A stretch of DNA of 64,000 nt from NCBI RefSeq assembly GCF_014850975.1, contig NZ_JACXST010000001.1, forward strand, positions 1,980,870 through 2,044,869. The letters run 5' to 3'. Source of the DNA: Methylomonas fluvii (GTDB taxonomy: Bacteria > Pseudomonadota > Gammaproteobacteria > Methylococcales > Methylomonadaceae). The translations under genes and the position numbers were made by a program. The notes beneath the pieces were generated by a model. It ran no database searches and was not told the DNA's origin. It was given only the letters and a program-made list of their open reading frames with translations. This document shows, piece after piece, positions 33,391 through 44,182 of this stretch (position 1 is the stretch's first letter; each line of letters begins with the position of its first letter).

Positions 33391-34524
33391 TTGAACAAAC
33401 CTGCATTACTGGTACTAGAAGACGGGACGGTGTTTCACGGCATTTCGATAGGTGCCGACGGCTGTTCCGTGGGAGAAGTGGTTTTTAACACGGCACTGAC
33501 CGGCTATCAGGAAATTCTCAGCGATCCGTCATATGCACGGCAAATCGTCACATTGACTTATCCGCATATCGGCAATGTCGGTACTAATCCTGAAGACGAC
33601 GAATCCGCAAAAGTGTTTGCCAGCGGTCTGGTGATACGCGACTTGCCTTTGCTGGCCAGCAGCTGGCGTAAAGCGAAAACCCTGCCCGAATATCTGTGCG
33701 AGCACAACGTGGTGGCAATTGCCGACATCGACACCCGCAAATTAACCCGCTTGCTGCGCGACAAAGGCGCGCAACGCGGTTGCATCATCGCCGGCGAATC
33801 GGTTGATTTAGACGCTGCGAAACAGGCCATCAAAGGCTTTCCGGGCCTGAAAGGCATGGATTTGGCGAAGGAAGTGACCACCGCGCAAGCCTATGTCTGG
33901 TCCGAAAACGTCTGGAAGCTGGGCGAAGGCCATCAACAGGCGCCTGATTTGACCAAGCATGTGGTGGCTTACGATTTCGGGATCAAACGCAATATCCTGC
34001 GTTTGTTAGCCAACCGCGGTTGCGAGGTCACGGTCGTTCCGGCCAAAACACCGGCTGCCGAAGTGTTAGCAATGAATCCGGACGGCGTGTTTTTATCCAA
34101 CGGCCCCGGCGATCCGGAGCCTTGCACCTATGCCATCGAAGCGATCAAAACCATCCTGGACAAAAAAGTGCCGGTATTCGGTATTTGTCTGGGTCATCAG
34201 TTATTGGCTTTAGCCAGCGGCGCGAAAACCGAGAAAATGAAATTCGGCCATCATGGCGCCAACCATCCGGTGCAAGAACTGGCAACCGGCCGGGTGATGA
34301 TCAGCAGCCAAAACCACGGTTTTGCTGCCAGCGCCGACTCTTTGCCCGCCAATCTGAAAGCCACCTACGTCTCGCTGTTCGATGGTAGTTTGCAGGGCAT
34401 TGCCCGCACCGACGTGCCGGCCTTTAGCTTTCAGGGGCATCCGGAAGCCAGCCCCGGTCCGCACGATGTCGAGTCTTTGTTCGACGATTTCATCGATTTG
34501 ATGAACCAGCCTCGTTCCGCTTAA
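33391..34524 (+). CDS. carA: Carbamoyl phosphate synthetase small (glutaminase) subunit
   Basis: The 377-residue protein starts with TTG at 33391, behind AAGGTGG, and begins [16 protein letters not shown] as CarA proteins do. The N-terminal domain (1-150) contacts CarB. The C-terminal class I amidotransferase domain has SNGPGDPE, the catalytic Cys in GICLGHQLL, and the His-Glu pair in [11 protein letters not shown]. It releases ammonia from glutamine for CarB, the first step of arginine and pyrimidine synthesis. No dapB is visible just upstream; the neighbouring gene is the CpxP-like gene. carB follows after 17 bases. Confidence 0.96.
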   Translation: MNKPALLVLEDGTVFHGISIGADGCSVGEVVFNTALTGYQEILSDPSYARQIVTLTYPHIGNVGTNPEDDESAKVFASGLVIRDLPLLASSWRKAKTLPEYLCEHNVVAIADIDTRKLTRLLRDKGAQRGCIIAGESVDLDAAKQAIKGFPGLKGMDLAKEVTTAQAYVWSENVWKLGEGHQQAPDLTKHVVAYDFGIKRNILRLLANRGCEVTVVPAKTPAAEVLAMNPDGVFLSNGPGDPEPCTYAIEAIKTILDKKVPVFGICLGHQLLALASGAKTEKMKFGHHGANHPVQELATGRVMISSQNHGFAASADSLPANLKATYVSLFDGSLQGIARTDVPAFSFQGHPEASPGPHDVESLFDDFIDLMNQPRSA

Positions 34525-34541
34525 GTTTTATACAGAGTGAT

Positions 34542-37500
34542 ATGCCAAAAAGAACCGACATAAAATCGATTTTATTACTGGGTGCCGGACCGATTGTCAT
34601 CGGCCAGGCTTGCGAATTTGACTATTCCGGTACCCAGGCTTGTAAAGCCTTACGGGAAGAGGGTTACCGGGTGATTCTGGTCAACTCCAATCCGGCGACG
34701 ATCATGACCGACCCGGATATGGCCGATGCAATTTACATTGAGCCTATCGACTGGCAAACCGTCGAAAAAATCATCGAAAAAGAACGTCCCGATGCGGTGT
34801 TGCCAACCATGGGCGGCCAGACGGCGCTGAACTGTGCGTTGGCGTTGGACAAACACGGAGTATTGGCAAAATACGGCGTGGAGATGATAGGCGCGACCAA
34901 AGAAGCTATCAACATGGCCGAGGATCGCGCGCTGTTTAACGAAGCGATGGCGCGCATTGGTTTGGAAGTGTCCAGAGCCAAAGTCGCACACAGCATGGAA
35001 GAAGCGTTTGCCGCGCAGGAAGAAGTGGGTTATCCCACCGTGATTCGGCCCTCGTTTACGATGGGCGGTAGCGGCGGCGGCATCGCCTATAACCGCGAAG
35101 AGTTCATCGAGATTTGTGAGCGTGGCCTGTATCTGTCGCCGACCAGCGAATTGTTGATCGAAGAATCGATTTTGGGCTGGAAAGAATTTGAAATGGAAGT
35201 GGTGCGGGATTCTAAAGATAACTGCATCATTATTTGTTCGATCGAAAACTTCGACCCGATGGGCGTTCACACCGGCGACTCGATCACCGTCGCCCCGGCG
35301 CAAACCTTGACCGACAAGGAATATCAAATTCTGCGTAATGCCTCCTTGGCGGTATTAAGGGAAATTGGTGTCGATACCGGTGGTTCGAATGTGCAGTTTG
35401 CCATCAATCCCGACACCGGCCGCTTGATCGTCATCGAAATGAACCCCAGGGTGTCGCGCTCATCGGCGTTGGCTTCTAAAGCCACAGGTTTCCCGATTGC
35501 TAAAGTCGCTGCCAAACTGGCGGTGGGCTATACCTTGGATGAATTGCGCAATGAAATCACCGGCGGTGCGACACCGGCGTCGTTCGAGCCGTCCATCGAC
35601 TATGTGGTCACCAAAGTGCCGCGTTTTGCCTTCGAAAAATTTCCGCAAGCCAATGACAGGCTGACTACGCAAATGAAGTCGGTCGGCGAGGTGATGGCGA
35701 TTGGCCGCACTTTTCAGGAATCGTTGCAAAAAGCCTTGCGTGGCTTGGAAGTGGGTGTCGATGGTCTGGATGAAATTGCCGATTTGAACGACGCTAATAG
35801 CGAAGACACCATTCTGAAAGAACTGCGTTATCCCGGCCCGCAACGTCTTTGGTATTTGGCGGATGCGTTCCGTAGCGGTTTGAGTTTTGAGGATATTCAT
35901 CAGGCCTCGAAAATTGATCCGTGGTTCTTGGCGCAGGTCGAGGACCTAATTAATACGGAAAAAACCTTGTCCACCAAAACCCTGGCAACTCTGGAACCGG
36001 GCGAATTATTGCGGCTGAAACGCAAAGGTTTTTCCGACAGACGTCTGGCCAAACTGCTGGAAACCAAGGAATCCGAAGTGCGCAGCGTCCGTCACAAAAA
36101 AGGCGTGCGTCCGGTTTACAAGCGCATCGATTCTTGCGCGGCGGAGTTTGCTTCCGATACCGCTTATCTGTATTCGACTTACGAACAGGAATGCGAGGCT
36201 AATCCGTCCGACAAGGAAAAAATCATCATCCTTGGCGGCGGCCCAAACCGGATCGGCCAAGGTATCGAGTTTGATTATTGCTGCGTGCATGCCGCGTTGG
36301 CGCTGCGCGAAGATGGTTACGAAACCATCATGGTCAACTGTAACCCGGAAACCGTTTCTACCGACTTCGATACGTCCGACCGTTTGTACTTCGAGCCTTT
36401 GACGCTGGAAGACGTGCTGGAAATTATCGAACTGGAAAAGCCCAAGGGCGTCATCGTCCAGTACGGCGGCCAAACTCCGCTGAAATTGGCTCGGGCCTTG
36501 GAAGCTGCTGGTGCGCCGATTATCGGTACTTCGCCGGATTCGATAGACTTGGCTGAAGACCGTGAGCGTTTTCAGAAATTGCTGGAGCGTCTGAATCTGT
36601 TGCAGCCGCCCAATGCCACCGCGCGTTCGGTCGAGCAAGCCGTTAATTCGGCTCGCGAGCTGGGTTATCCGTTGGTCGTGCGTCCATCCTATGTGTTGGG
36701 GGGGCGGGCGATGGAGATCGTGTTTAACGAAGAAGGCTTGCGCCGCTACATGAAAGAAGCGGTCAGTGTCTCCAACGATTCGCCAGTATTGCTGGATAGA
36801 TTCCTGGACGATGCGGTCGAAATGGACGTCGATGCGATTTACGATGGCGAGACGGTGCTGATCGGCGGTTTGATGGAGCACATCGAGCAAGCCGGTGTGC
36901 ATTCCGGCGACTCCGCGTGTTCGTTGCCGCCTTACGATTTGCCGGCGCATATGCAAGATCAACTGCGCGCCCAAGTCGCGAAAATGGCCGAAGCCCTCGG
37001 TGTGCGGGGTTTGATGAATACCCAGTTTGCGATTCAAGGCGAAACCATTTACGTGCTGGAAGTCAATCCGCGGGCCTCGCGTACCGCGCCGTTTGTGTCC
37101 AAAGCTACCGGTTATCCGCTGGCGAAAATCGCCGCGCGGGTAATGGTCGGTAAATCCTTGAAAGAACAGGGCATCACCGAAGAGCGTATTCCCGAGTATT
37201 TCTCGGTGAAAGAAGCAGTGTTCCCGTTCATTAAGTTCCCTGGCGTCGATCCTTTATTGGGGCCGGAGATGAAATCGACTGGCGAGGTAATGGGCGTGGG
37301 TAAGACGTTCGGCGAAGCGTTTGCCAAATCGCAACGGGCGTCCGGCGTGGACTTAAGTCACAGCGGCAAAGTTTTGATCAGTATTCGTGATGCCGACAAA
37401 CCTAAGCTGCCGGAACTGGCCAAAATGCTGATCGACAAAAATTACGAGATTGTTGCGACGCGCGGTACGGCAAAGGTATTGAAAGAAGCCGGCATTGCTT

Positions 37501-37757
37501 GCAAGGAAATCTTTAAGGTCAACGAAGGCCGGCCCAATACCGTGGACATGATTAAAAACGGCGAGGTGCAGTTAATCGTCAATACCACCGAGGGTGTTAA
37601 AGCTGTGGCCGATTCGTTTACGATGCGTCGCGAAGCCTTGCAGCGCAAAGTAACCTATTACACGACAATGGCGGGTGCGCGTGCGGCTTGTTATGCCTTG
37701 GGTGAACTCGATGCCGGCGACGTGAATTGCCTGCAAGACTTGCATAAAACATTTTAA
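34542..37757 (+). CDS. carB: Carbamoyl phosphate synthetase large subunit
   Basis: The 1071-residue protein is full length. It shows the duplicated architecture: two ATP-grasp halves, the first with [20 protein letters not shown] and the second with [19 protein letters not shown]. Each has its own metal-binding segment ([18 protein letters not shown] and [18 protein letters not shown]). A C-terminal allosteric MGS-like domain follows (about 935-1071). It makes carbamoyl phosphate from bicarbonate, ATP and ammonia passed from CarA. It forms one transcript with carA and greA, 33 bases apart from the latter. Confidence 0.98.
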   Translation: MPKRTDIKSILLLGAGPIVIGQACEFDYSGTQACKALREEGYRVILVNSNPATIMTDPDMADAIYIEPIDWQTVEKIIEKERPDAVLPTMGGQTALNCALALDKHGVLAKYGVEMIGATKEAINMAEDRALFNEAMARIGLEVSRAKVAHSMEEAFAAQEEVGYPTVIRPSFTMGGSGGGIAYNREEFIEICERGLYLSPTSELLIEESILGWKEFEMEVVRDSKDNCIIICSIENFDPMGVHTGDSITVAPAQTLTDKEYQILRNASLAVLREIGVDTGGSNVQFAINPDTGRLIVIEMNPRVSRSSALASKATGFPIAKVAAKLAVGYTLDELRNEITGGATPASFEPSIDYVVTKVPRFAFEKFPQANDRLTTQMKSVGEVMAIGRTFQESLQKALRGLEVGVDGLDEIADLNDANSEDTILKELRYPGPQRLWYLADAFRSGLSFEDIHQASKIDPWFLAQVEDLINTEKTLSTKTLATLEPGELLRLKRKGFSDRRLAKLLETKESEVRSVRHKKGVRPVYKRIDSCAAEFASDTAYLYSTYEQECEANPSDKEKIIILGGGPNRIGQGIEFDYCCVHAALALREDGYETIMVNCNPETVSTDFDTSDRLYFEPLTLEDVLEIIELEKPKGVIVQYGGQTPLKLARALEAAGAPIIGTSPDSIDLAEDRERFQKLLERLNLLQPPNATARSVEQAVNSARELGYPLVVRPSYVLGGRAMEIVFNEEGLRRYMKEAVSVSNDSPVLLDRFLDDAVEMDVDAIYDGETVLIGGLMEHIEQAGVHSGDSACSLPPYDLPAHMQDQLRAQVAKMAEALGVRGLMNTQFAIQGETIYVLEVNPRASRTAPFVSKATGYPLAKIAARVMVGKSLKEQGITEERIPEYFSVKEAVFPFIKFPGVDPLLGPEMKSTGEVMGVGKTFGEAFAKSQRASGVDLSHSGKVLISIRDADKPKLPELAKMLIDKNYEIVATRGTAKVLKEAGIACKEIFKVNEGRPNTVDMIKNGEVQLIVNTTEGVKAVADSFTMRREALQRKVTYYTTMAGARAACYALGELDAGDVNCLQDLHKTF

Positions 37758-37790
37758 CGGATGAATTTGAATTCAAGAGGGGAGCAGTAA

Positions 37791-38267
37791 ATGCAAAAAT
37801 TTCCACTGACAGTGGTGGGTGCCAACAAATTGCGCGCCGAATTGGAAGAACTTAAAACCGTGGTTAGACCGCGTATCATTCAGGCTATCTCTGAAGCACG
37901 TGCCCACGGCGATTTAAAAGAAAATGCCGAGTACCACGCGGCGCGCGAACAGCAAAGTTTTGCCGAAGGCCGCATCGCTGAAATCGAAGGCAAGTTATCC
38001 AACGCCAATATCATTGATGTCACTAAAACCGAAGCCAACGGCAAAGTAGTATTTGGCGCAACGGTGGAAATCGAGGATCTCGATTCCGGCAAAACGGTGA
38101 CATATCAGATCGTCGGCGAAGACGAAGCCAACATCAAGGAAGGCCGCATTTCCGTGGGGTCGCCGATTGCTAGGGCATTAATCGGCAAGGAAGTTGAAGA
38201 TGTGGTGACGGTAAAAGCGCCGGGTGGCAATATCGAATACGAGATTCTCTCGGTCCAATATATTTGA
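37791..38267 (+). CDS. greA: Transcription elongation factor GreA
   Basis: The 158-residue protein has the GreA N-terminal coiled coil, with [20 protein letters not shown] carrying the acidic tip. A C-terminal FKBP-like domain begins near [15 protein letters not shown] and ends with [13 protein letters not shown]. It rescues backtracked RNA polymerase by stimulating cleavage of the transcript. AGAGGGGAG precedes the ATG. The gene closes the carAB-greA run and ends at a shared terminator, as in many gammaproteobacteria. Confidence 0.97.
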   Translation: MQKFPLTVVGANKLRAELEELKTVVRPRIIQAISEARAHGDLKENAEYHAAREQQSFAEGRIAEIEGKLSNANIIDVTKTEANGKVVFGATVEIEDLDSGKTVTYQIVGEDEANIKEGRISVGSPIARALIGKEVEDVVTVKAPGGNIEYEILSVQYI

Positions 38268-38280
38268 GGTGATTGGTTGA

Positions 38281-38300
38281 TGGGGAGGAGCGCCTCCCCA
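38281..38300. terminator. Terminator shared by greA and yhbY
   Basis: Perfect 8-bp arms (38281-38288 and 38293-38300) with a 4-base loop are followed by TTGACTTTATTTCTT on the plus strand. The hairpin lies between convergent stop codons and can serve both genes. Confidence 0.7.
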
Positions 38301-38306
38301 TTGACT

Positions 38307-38573
38307 TTATTTCTTGGGGTTCAAACGATAAATAACGGCTATTTGGCCAATAGATTGCACCAGTTCCGCCTTGGTTTGCTCGCAGATTTGATCTCTGATA
38401 GTGGCGCGCTCGTCTCTTTCCGCGCGAATTTTGACTTTTATCAGCTCGTGAGCGTCCAGCGCTACATTAATTTCTTTGATAACTGCTTCGGTCAAGCCAG
38501 CTTGGCCGATAATCACCACCGGATTTAGCGGGTGAGCTTCAGCTTTCAGCTTTTTCTTTTGAATAGGATTCAC
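38307..38573 (-). CDS. yhbY: YhbY-family RNA-binding protein (CRM domain)
   Basis: The 88-residue protein matches YhbY throughout: LKAEAHPLNPVVIIGQAGLT with the GxxG loop, then EAVIKEINVALDAHELIKVK and GQIAVIYRLNPKK. Members associate with 50S ribosome precursors and aid assembly. It is divergent from rlmE, another ribosome maturation gene, with 50 bases between the starts. The arrangement is conserved in gammaproteobacteria. Confidence 0.95.
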   Translation of the reverse strand: MNPIQKKKLKAEAHPLNPVVIIGQAGLTEAVIKEINVALDAHELIKVKIRAERDERATIRDQICEQTKAELVQSIGQIAVIYRLNPKK

Positions 38574-38623
38574 TCTGTTTCCTTAAACTTTAAAAACCCA
38601 GCAATTTTACACGAATAGAAAAT

Positions 38624-39241
38624 ATGGCACGCAGCAAAAGTAGCCAGCAATGGATGCAGGAACATTTCCAAGACGAGTATGTCAAGAAAGCGCAGGCCAT
38701 GGGCTACCGCTCTCGCGCCGTGTTCAAGCTGATAGAAATCCAAGAAAAAGACAAAATCATAAAACCTGGTATTAATATAGTTGACCTAGGCGCTGCACCG
38801 GGCGGGTGGTCGGAATATGTCAGCAAAATCGTCGGTAAAAAAAATAAGGTGATTGCGCTGGATTTGTTGGCTATCGATCCTATTGACGGCGTGGATTTCA
38901 TTCAAGGCGATTTCCGGGAAGGCAACGTGCTTGAGCAGCTCTATAAAGTGCTTGATGGCGAACCGGTTCACTTGTTATTGTCGGATATGGCCCCCAATAT
39001 GAGTGGTAGCCGGGAAATGGATCAGCCGCGGGCGATTTATTTGGGCGAATTGGCCCTGGATGCCGCGCAACATATACTGGCTAAGGGTGGGACGTTTTTG
39101 ATCAAGATGTTTCAGGGCGCTGGATTTGATGAATACTATAATCAAGTGCGTCAGCAGTTCAGCAGTGTGGTGATTAGAAAGCCTAAAGCTTCGCGGCCCA
39201 GAAGTAACGAAGTGTATATTTTGGCGAAAGGTTTTAAATAA
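38624..39241 (+). CDS. rlmE: 23S rRNA 2'-O-ribose methyltransferase RlmE (FtsJ/RrmJ)
   Basis: The 205-residue enzyme has the SAM site VDLGAAPGGWSEYVS and the catalytic K-D-K-E tetrad, visible in YRSRAVFKLIE, LLSDMAPNMSG, FLIKMFQG and RSNEVYILAKGFK. It methylates U2552 of 23S rRNA in the peptidyl transferase centre. ftsH follows after 111 bases, the usual partner. Identification is firm. Confidence 0.97.
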   Translation: MARSKSSQQWMQEHFQDEYVKKAQAMGYRSRAVFKLIEIQEKDKIIKPGINIVDLGAAPGGWSEYVSKIVGKKNKVIALDLLAIDPIDGVDFIQGDFREGNVLEQLYKVLDGEPVHLLLSDMAPNMSGSREMDQPRAIYLGELALDAAQHILAKGGTFLIKMFQGAGFDEYYNQVRQQFSSVVIRKPKASRPRSNEVYILAKGFK

Positions 39242-39352
39242 AACTGCGAAAGTCGCCGTTCATAGGGCTATGATGGCGGTGGGATGCGAGTAGTCCTGAT
39301 ACAATTACTCGGTTTTTAAATTTTGAGGCCATTCCAGGCCGGAGCGCGTAAC

Positions 39353-41281
39353 TTGAGCGATATGATTAAAAATTTAATTTTGTGGGTGGTCATCGCCGTA
39401 GTGTTGATGGCTGTATTCAACAGTTTCGGGTCGCGGGCGATTCGTAGCGACGCGACTTTTTCGTACTCGCAATTGATCGACGCTGTCAAAGCTGGACAAG
39501 TTCAGCAGGTTGCGATCTCCGATAATACTGTCAAAGGCAAAATGGTCTCCGGCGATAAGTTCAAGACTTATATGCCTAACGATCCGCATTTGATCGACGA
39601 TCTGTTGGCTAACGGTGTGGAAATATCCGTTCAACCTCCCGAAGAGCCGTCCATGCTGATGCAAATCTTCGTATCATTCGGTCCTATTTTGTTGCTGATC
39701 GCGGTTTGGGTATTCTTTATGCGCCAAATGCAAGGCGGCGGCGTCGGTGGTCGCGGCGGTGCAATGGGCTTTGGTAAAAGCAAAGCGCGGATGCTGGATC
39801 AGGATCAAAACAAGGTGACTTTCGCCGACGTTGCTGGTTGCGACGAGGCCAAGGAAGAGGTCGAAGAAATGGTCGACTTCCTTAAAGACCCGGCAAAATA
39901 CCAAAAATTGGGCGGTAAAGTGCCGCGCGGCGCCTTGATGGTTGGACCTCCAGGTACCGGTAAAACTTTGTTGGCCAGAGCGATTGCCGGCGAAGCGAAA
40001 GTGCCATTCTTCACTATTTCCGGTTCGGACTTTGTGGAAATGTTCGTCGGTGTCGGTGCCTCACGGGTGCGTGACATGTTTGAACAAGCGAAGAAGCATG
40101 CTCCTTGCATCATATTTATCGACGAGATTGATGCGGTTGGTCGTTCACGTGGTGCCGGCTTAGGTGGTGGTAACGACGAGCGCGAACAAACCTTGAACCA
40201 ATTGCTGGTTGAAATGGACGGTTTCGAAGGTCACGAAGGTATTATCGTTATTGCCGCAACCAACCGTTCCGACGTGCTGGATAAAGCCTTGTTGCGTCCA
40301 GGCCGTTTCGACCGTCAAGTGGTAGTTGGCTTGCCTGATGTGAGAGGCCGGGAACAAATTCTTAATGTGCATTTGAAAAAAGTCCCTGCGGCGGATGACG
40401 TCAAAATCAAATATATCGCACAAGGTACGCCAGGATTTTCCGGTGCTGACTTGGCTAACTTGGTTAACGAAGCGGCCCTGTTCGCTGCGCGCTACAACAA
40501 GCGTTTGGTCAGTATGGTGGACTTGGAAAAAGCCAAGGACAAGCTGATCATGGGTGCGGAAAGACGCTCCATGGTGATGGACGAGAAAGAAAAGAAAATG
40601 ACCGCGTATCACGAAGCCGGTCACGCTATCGTCGGTCGTTTGGTTCCTGAGCACGATCCTGTCTACAAAGTCAGCATCATGCCGCGTGGTCGTGCGTTGG
40701 GTGTCACGATGTTCTTGCCTGAGCGCGATCAATACAGCGCTAGCAAACGTAAACTCGACAGCATGATTTCCAGCTTGTACGGCGGCCGGATTGCCGAGGA
40801 ATTGATTTTTGGCTGGGAACAAGTGTCTACCGGTGCTTCCAACGACATCGAGCGTGCCACCGAGTTGGCTAGAAACATGGTGACCAAATGGGGCTTGTCG
40901 CAACGTCTTGGTCCTTTGGCGTATAGCGAGGAAGAAGGTGAAATTTTCTTGGGCCGCTCTGTCACCCAACATAAATCTGTAGCTGAAGAGACTTCGCACA
41001 CCATCGACGAAGAAATCCGGTCTATCATTGATAGAAATTACGAAAGAGCGGAAACGATTCTGAAGGAAAACGAAGATATTCTGCATGCGATGGCAGATGC
41101 TTTGATGAAGTACGAAACCATCGATAAATATCAGATCGATGATTTGATGGAAAGAAAGCCGGTGAGAGAGCCAAAAGGTTGGGAGGACGATACGCCGTCT
41201 TCCAGTGGCGGCATCAAAAATGATCATTGGGATCAAAAAGATACCGACCCATCAATCGGAGGCGCGGCCGAGCAAGGCTGA
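39353..41281 (+). CDS. ftsH: ATP-dependent zinc metalloprotease FtsH
   Basis: The 642-residue membrane protease has two N-terminal helices (about 5-25 and 100-122) around a periplasmic domain. The AAA module has GPPGTGKT and [13 protein letters not shown], and the zinc protease site is HEAGH. It removes damaged membrane proteins and controls LpxC and sigma-32 levels. I prefer the TTG start at 39353 because GGAG sits 8 bases before it; the ATG at 39362 ([10 protein letters not shown]) is also possible. A strong terminator follows, and folP, which usually comes next, is absent. Confidence 0.96.
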   Translation: MSDMIKNLILWVVIAVVLMAVFNSFGSRAIRSDATFSYSQLIDAVKAGQVQQVAISDNTVKGKMVSGDKFKTYMPNDPHLIDDLLANGVEISVQPPEEPSMLMQIFVSFGPILLLIAVWVFFMRQMQGGGVGGRGGAMGFGKSKARMLDQDQNKVTFADVAGCDEAKEEVEEMVDFLKDPAKYQKLGGKVPRGALMVGPPGTGKTLLARAIAGEAKVPFFTISGSDFVEMFVGVGASRVRDMFEQAKKHAPCIIFIDEIDAVGRSRGAGLGGGNDEREQTLNQLLVEMDGFEGHEGIIVIAATNRSDVLDKALLRPGRFDRQVVVGLPDVRGREQILNVHLKKVPAADDVKIKYIAQGTPGFSGADLANLVNEAALFAARYNKRLVSMVDLEKAKDKLIMGAERRSMVMDEKEKKMTAYHEAGHAIVGRLVPEHDPVYKVSIMPRGRALGVTMFLPERDQYSASKRKLDSMISSLYGGRIAEELIFGWEQVSTGASNDIERATELARNMVTKWGLSQRLGPLAYSEEEGEIFLGRSVTQHKSVAEETSHTIDEEIRSIIDRNYERAETILKENEDILHAMADALMKYETIDKYQIDDLMERKPVREPKGWEDDTPSSSGGIKNDHWDQKDTDPSIGGAAEQG

Positions 41282-41300
41282 TGCCTTAACGGCAAAAGCG

Positions 41301-41327
41301 AGAGAGGCTCCGGCCTCTCTTTTTTTT
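41301..41327 (+). terminator. Strong intrinsic terminator after ftsH
   Basis: Perfect 8-bp arms (41301-41308 and 41313-41320) with a TCCG tetraloop are followed by a run of seven further T bases. It separates ftsH from glmM. Confidence 0.9.
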
Positions 41328-41352
41328 GGGATTTAGTTAAGAGAATTTGAGT

Positions 41353-42693
41353 ATGGCAAAAAAATATTTTGGCACTGACGGTATCCGCGGCAAAGTCGGT
41401 GAATACCCTATTACTGCCGACTTCATGCTAAAGCTGGGCTGGGCGACAGGCAGAGTCTTTGCCAAGGAAGGCAGTGGTTTCGTGTTGGTGGGCAAAGACA
41501 CGCGCATTTCCGGCTATATGTTCGAATCAGCGTTGGAAGCGGGCTTGTCGGCGGCTGGTGTGGATACCCGTTTATTGGGACCTATGCCCACGCCGGGTAT
41601 TGCGTACTTGACTCGGACTTTAAGAGCCAGAGCCGGCATTGTGATCAGTGCTTCCCACAATCCATACTACGACAACGGCATCAAGTTTTTCTCGGTGGAT
41701 GGCGCCAAATTGCCGGATGACGTAGAGCACCAGATCGAACAATATTTGGATGCGCCGATGACCACGGTGGAATCGGCAAAACTGGGCAAAGCCAAACGGG
41801 TCAGCGATGCCGCCGGCCGCTACATCGAATTTTGCAAAGCAACGGTGCCGCCGCATTTGGATTTTAAAGGCATGCGGATTGTTATCGATTGTGCCAATGG
41901 TGCGACATACCACATTGCGCCACATGTTTTCAGTGAAGTCGGGGCCGAGGTGGTTACGATTGGTGCTGAACCGGATGGTTTGAATATCAACGACGAATGC
42001 GGGGCGACCAAGCCGGAAAATCTGGCCGCTAAAGTACTCGAATTTCGCGCCGATCTGGGCATAGCGCTGGATGGCGATGGCGACCGGATTATCATGGTCG
42101 ATCACAAAGGCGAGATAGTCGATGGTGACGAGTTGATTTACATCATTGCTAAATCACGCCTGGAAGAAGGCAAACTGTTCGGGCCCGTGATTGGCACGCT
42201 GATGTCAAATCTGGGCATGGAGCACGCGCTAAAAGCCGTCGGCGTACCTCTACTGCGTGCCAAAGTAGGCGACCGATATGTGATGGAAATGTTATCCGAG
42301 CACAAAGGCATGCTCGGTGGCGAAGGCTCCGGACATATTATCTGTCTGGATAAAACCACTACGGGCGACGGTATTGTTTCTGCCCTGCAAGTGTTGGCGG
42401 AAATGCAACGTACCGGCAAAAGCCTGAACGAGCTTAAATCCAGTATGAGCAAATACCCGCAAGTGTTGGTAAATGTTAAGACCGACAAAAAAGTCAAAAT
42501 TGAAGAGATCGACAGCATCAAAAAAGCCGTGGAAGCAGTAGAGAAAAAACTGGGAGACCGGGGCAGGGTATTGCTGAGATCGTCCGGCACCGAGCCTTTG
42601 ATCAGAGTGATGGTGGAAGGTGTTGATCAAGACGAGGTTGTGAGGTTTGCTAACCAACTGGCGGCGGATGTCAAGAAAGCGATTCCGGCTTGA
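41353..42693 (+). CDS. glmM: Phosphoglucosamine mutase GlmM
   Basis: The 446-residue protein (ATG at 41353) starts [20 protein letters not shown] and has the active-site phosphoserine at Ser101 in [18 protein letters not shown] supplies the magnesium site, GEGSGH follows, and [14 protein letters not shown] is the phosphate loop near the end. It converts glucosamine-6-phosphate to glucosamine-1-phosphate for peptidoglycan and LPS. An in-frame TTG six bases upstream is less likely. It leads the glmM-tpiA-secG unit. Confidence 0.97.
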   Translation: MAKKYFGTDGIRGKVGEYPITADFMLKLGWATGRVFAKEGSGFVLVGKDTRISGYMFESALEAGLSAAGVDTRLLGPMPTPGIAYLTRTLRARAGIVISASHNPYYDNGIKFFSVDGAKLPDDVEHQIEQYLDAPMTTVESAKLGKAKRVSDAAGRYIEFCKATVPPHLDFKGMRIVIDCANGATYHIAPHVFSEVGAEVVTIGAEPDGLNINDECGATKPENLAAKVLEFRADLGIALDGDGDRIIMVDHKGEIVDGDELIYIIAKSRLEEGKLFGPVIGTLMSNLGMEHALKAVGVPLLRAKVGDRYVMEMLSEHKGMLGGEGSGHIICLDKTTTGDGIVSALQVLAEMQRTGKSLNELKSSMSKYPQVLVNVKTDKKVKIEEIDSIKKAVEAVEKKLGDRGRVLLRSSGTEPLIRVMVEGVDQDEVVRFANQLAADVKKAIPA

Positions 42694-42747
42694 ACTAAAA
42701 GGTTTAACTCGATATTATATGCGGTCTTATTTAGCTCGGAGGATGTA

Positions 42748-43494
42748 ATGCGTCGGTCTTTGATTATGGGTAACTGGAAAATGAACGGCTCGCTGGAAGA
42801 TGGGCAAAAACTTGCTCAAGCTTTGGCTGAAGGTCTTGGTAATGTTCAGCAAGAAGTAGCGGTTTGCGTTCCTTTCGTCTATTTGTCAGATATTCGTAGC
42901 GTATTGGCTGCATCCCCCATCGCATTGGGCGCGCAAAATGTTGCCGACCAAGCATCCGGTGCTTATACCGGCGAAGTATCAGCAGCAATGCTGAGCGAAG
43001 TCGGTTGCAAATATGCCTTGGTGGGTCACTCCGAGCGTCGCAGCTATTACGGCGATACCAACGAATCGGTTGCCAAACGTTTTTGCCAAGCCTTGAGCAA
43101 AGGTGTAGTGCCTGTGCTGTGCGTTGGTGAAACTCTTGAAGAGCGCGAGCAAGACAGAACCTTCCAAGTGGTTGACGAACAATTGGACGCCGTGATTGCC
43201 GCCGCAGGCATCGAAGCGTTCGAAACCGCTGTCATCGCTTACGAACCTGTTTGGGCTATTGGTACCGGCAAAGTGGCGACCGACGAGCAAGCGCAAGAAG
43301 TACACAAGTACATTCGTCAGCGGATTGCCGATAGAAATCCGGTAATCGCGGAAAAAGTACAAATTTTATACGGTGGTAGCGTCAAGCCAGATAACGCAAA
43401 AGGCTTGTTTGCAATGCCGGACATTGATGGTGGTTTGGTGGGTGGTGCATCTCTGGATGTAAAAGGCTTCCTGCAAATTTGCCATTCGGTTTAG
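42748..43494 (+). CDS. tpiA: Triosephosphate isomerase
   Basis: The 248-residue enzyme has all catalytic residues: Asn9 and Lys11 in GNWKMNGS, His94 in LVGHSERRSYYGD and Glu166 in IAYEPVWAIGTGK. It also has the phosphate loop YGGSVKPDNA. It interconverts dihydroxyacetone phosphate and glyceraldehyde-3-phosphate. GCTCGGAGGATGTA before the ATG is an excellent ribosome site. Placement between glmM and secG is the arrangement seen in Pseudomonas and relatives. Confidence 0.98.
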   Translation: MRRSLIMGNWKMNGSLEDGQKLAQALAEGLGNVQQEVAVCVPFVYLSDIRSVLAASPIALGAQNVADQASGAYTGEVSAAMLSEVGCKYALVGHSERRSYYGDTNESVAKRFCQALSKGVVPVLCVGETLEEREQDRTFQVVDEQLDAVIAAAGIEAFETAVIAYEPVWAIGTGKVATDEQAQEVHKYIRQRIADRNPVIAEKVQILYGGSVKPDNAKGLFAMPDIDGGLVGGASLDVKGFLQICHSV

Positions 43495-43515
43495 TTTCAT
43501 CCGATTAAGGTCTTT

Positions 43516-43917
43516 ATGTTGTACCAAATCATAATAATTATTCACATCTTCCTGGGTATAGGCATCGTTGGCTTAGTCCTGATGCAACAAGGAAAAGGCG
43601 CTGATGCAGGCGCGACTTTTGGAGGCGGCGCGTCCGGTTCGGTATTCGGCGCTCAAGGTTCCGCCTCATTTTTGTCCAGAACCACGGCTATTTTCGCCAC
43701 CTTGTTTTTTATTACCAGCCTAGGTTTGGCCGTGTTAAGCGGCTATCAAGGTAAAAAAACCGACGTCATATTGGATTCGACACCTGCTGCTGAACCCGTT
43801 AAATCTGATGTACCGTTAACGCAAGGCGTGCCTGCGGACGGCAGCTTACCGATTCAGGATGTTACCTTGCCTGAAGCGCCGGCTATCAAAGAAGTCGAAA
43901 AGCCAGCGGCAAAATAA
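43516..43917 (+). CDS. secG: Protein translocase subunit SecG
   Basis: The 133-residue protein has two membrane helices (about 2-22 and 52-72) joined by the loop LMQQGKGADAGATFGGGASG SVFG, which is the SecG signature. An acidic, Pro/Ala-rich tail follows that is longer than in E. coli. SecG assists the SecYE channel during protein export. It is followed 16 bases later by the tRNA-Leu gene, the same order as in E. coli (secG-leuU). Confidence 0.95.
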   Translation: MLYQIIIIIHIFLGIGIVGLVLMQQGKGADAGATFGGGASGSVFGAQGSASFLSRTTAIFATLFFITSLGLAVLSGYQGKKTDVILDSTPAAEPVKSDVPLTQGVPADGSLPIQDVTLPEAPAIKEVEKPAAK

Positions 43918-43933
43918 GTTAGCAACAAATAAA

Positions 43934-44018
43934 GCCGACGTGGTGAAATTGGTAGACACGCCATCTTGAGGGGGTGGTGACGCAAGTCGTGGCGGTTCAA
44001 GTCCGCCCGTCGGTACCA
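43934..44018 (+). tRNA. tRNA-Leu (anticodon GAG)
   Basis: The 85-base gene folds as a class II tRNA with a long variable arm. The acceptor stem pairs GCCGACG with CGTCGGT and has a G-U first pair as in E. coli tRNA-Leu(GAG). The anticodon loop TTGAGGG gives GAG, the T-loop is TTCAAGT, and CCA is encoded. The last 23 bases are the integration site of the islands that follow. Confidence 0.95.
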
Positions 44019-44051
44019 AACAAGGGTTTTAAGAAGCCCAAAGAAGTACAG

Positions 44052-44085
44052 AAACCCGCAAGCTGCAAGGCTTAGCGGGTTTTTT
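44052..44085 (+). terminator. Terminator after tRNA-Leu (start of island A)
   Basis: Perfect 8-bp arms (44052-44059 and 44075-44082), with a smaller inner stem, are followed by TTT. A near-identical structure follows the second att copy at 55170, so this terminator travels with the islands. Confidence 0.8.
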
Positions 44086-44119
44086 GTTGTCCAATTAGGT
44101 TCAATAGGGTGTATTGACA

Positions 44120-44182
44120 TACCGTCATGTTGAGCGGTACAAATGACGGTACATTACAAGTTGCCTAAGTTGATACCGTCAT
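44120..44182. promoter_or_regulatory. Repeated 9-base sites upstream of integrase A
   Basis: TACCGTCAT occurs at 44120-44128 and 44174-44182 (overlapping the start codon), and its exact reverse complement at 44143-44151. Three copies in 63 bases around the integrase start suggest binding sites for the integrase itself or the AlpA-like regulator. Confidence 0.6.
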
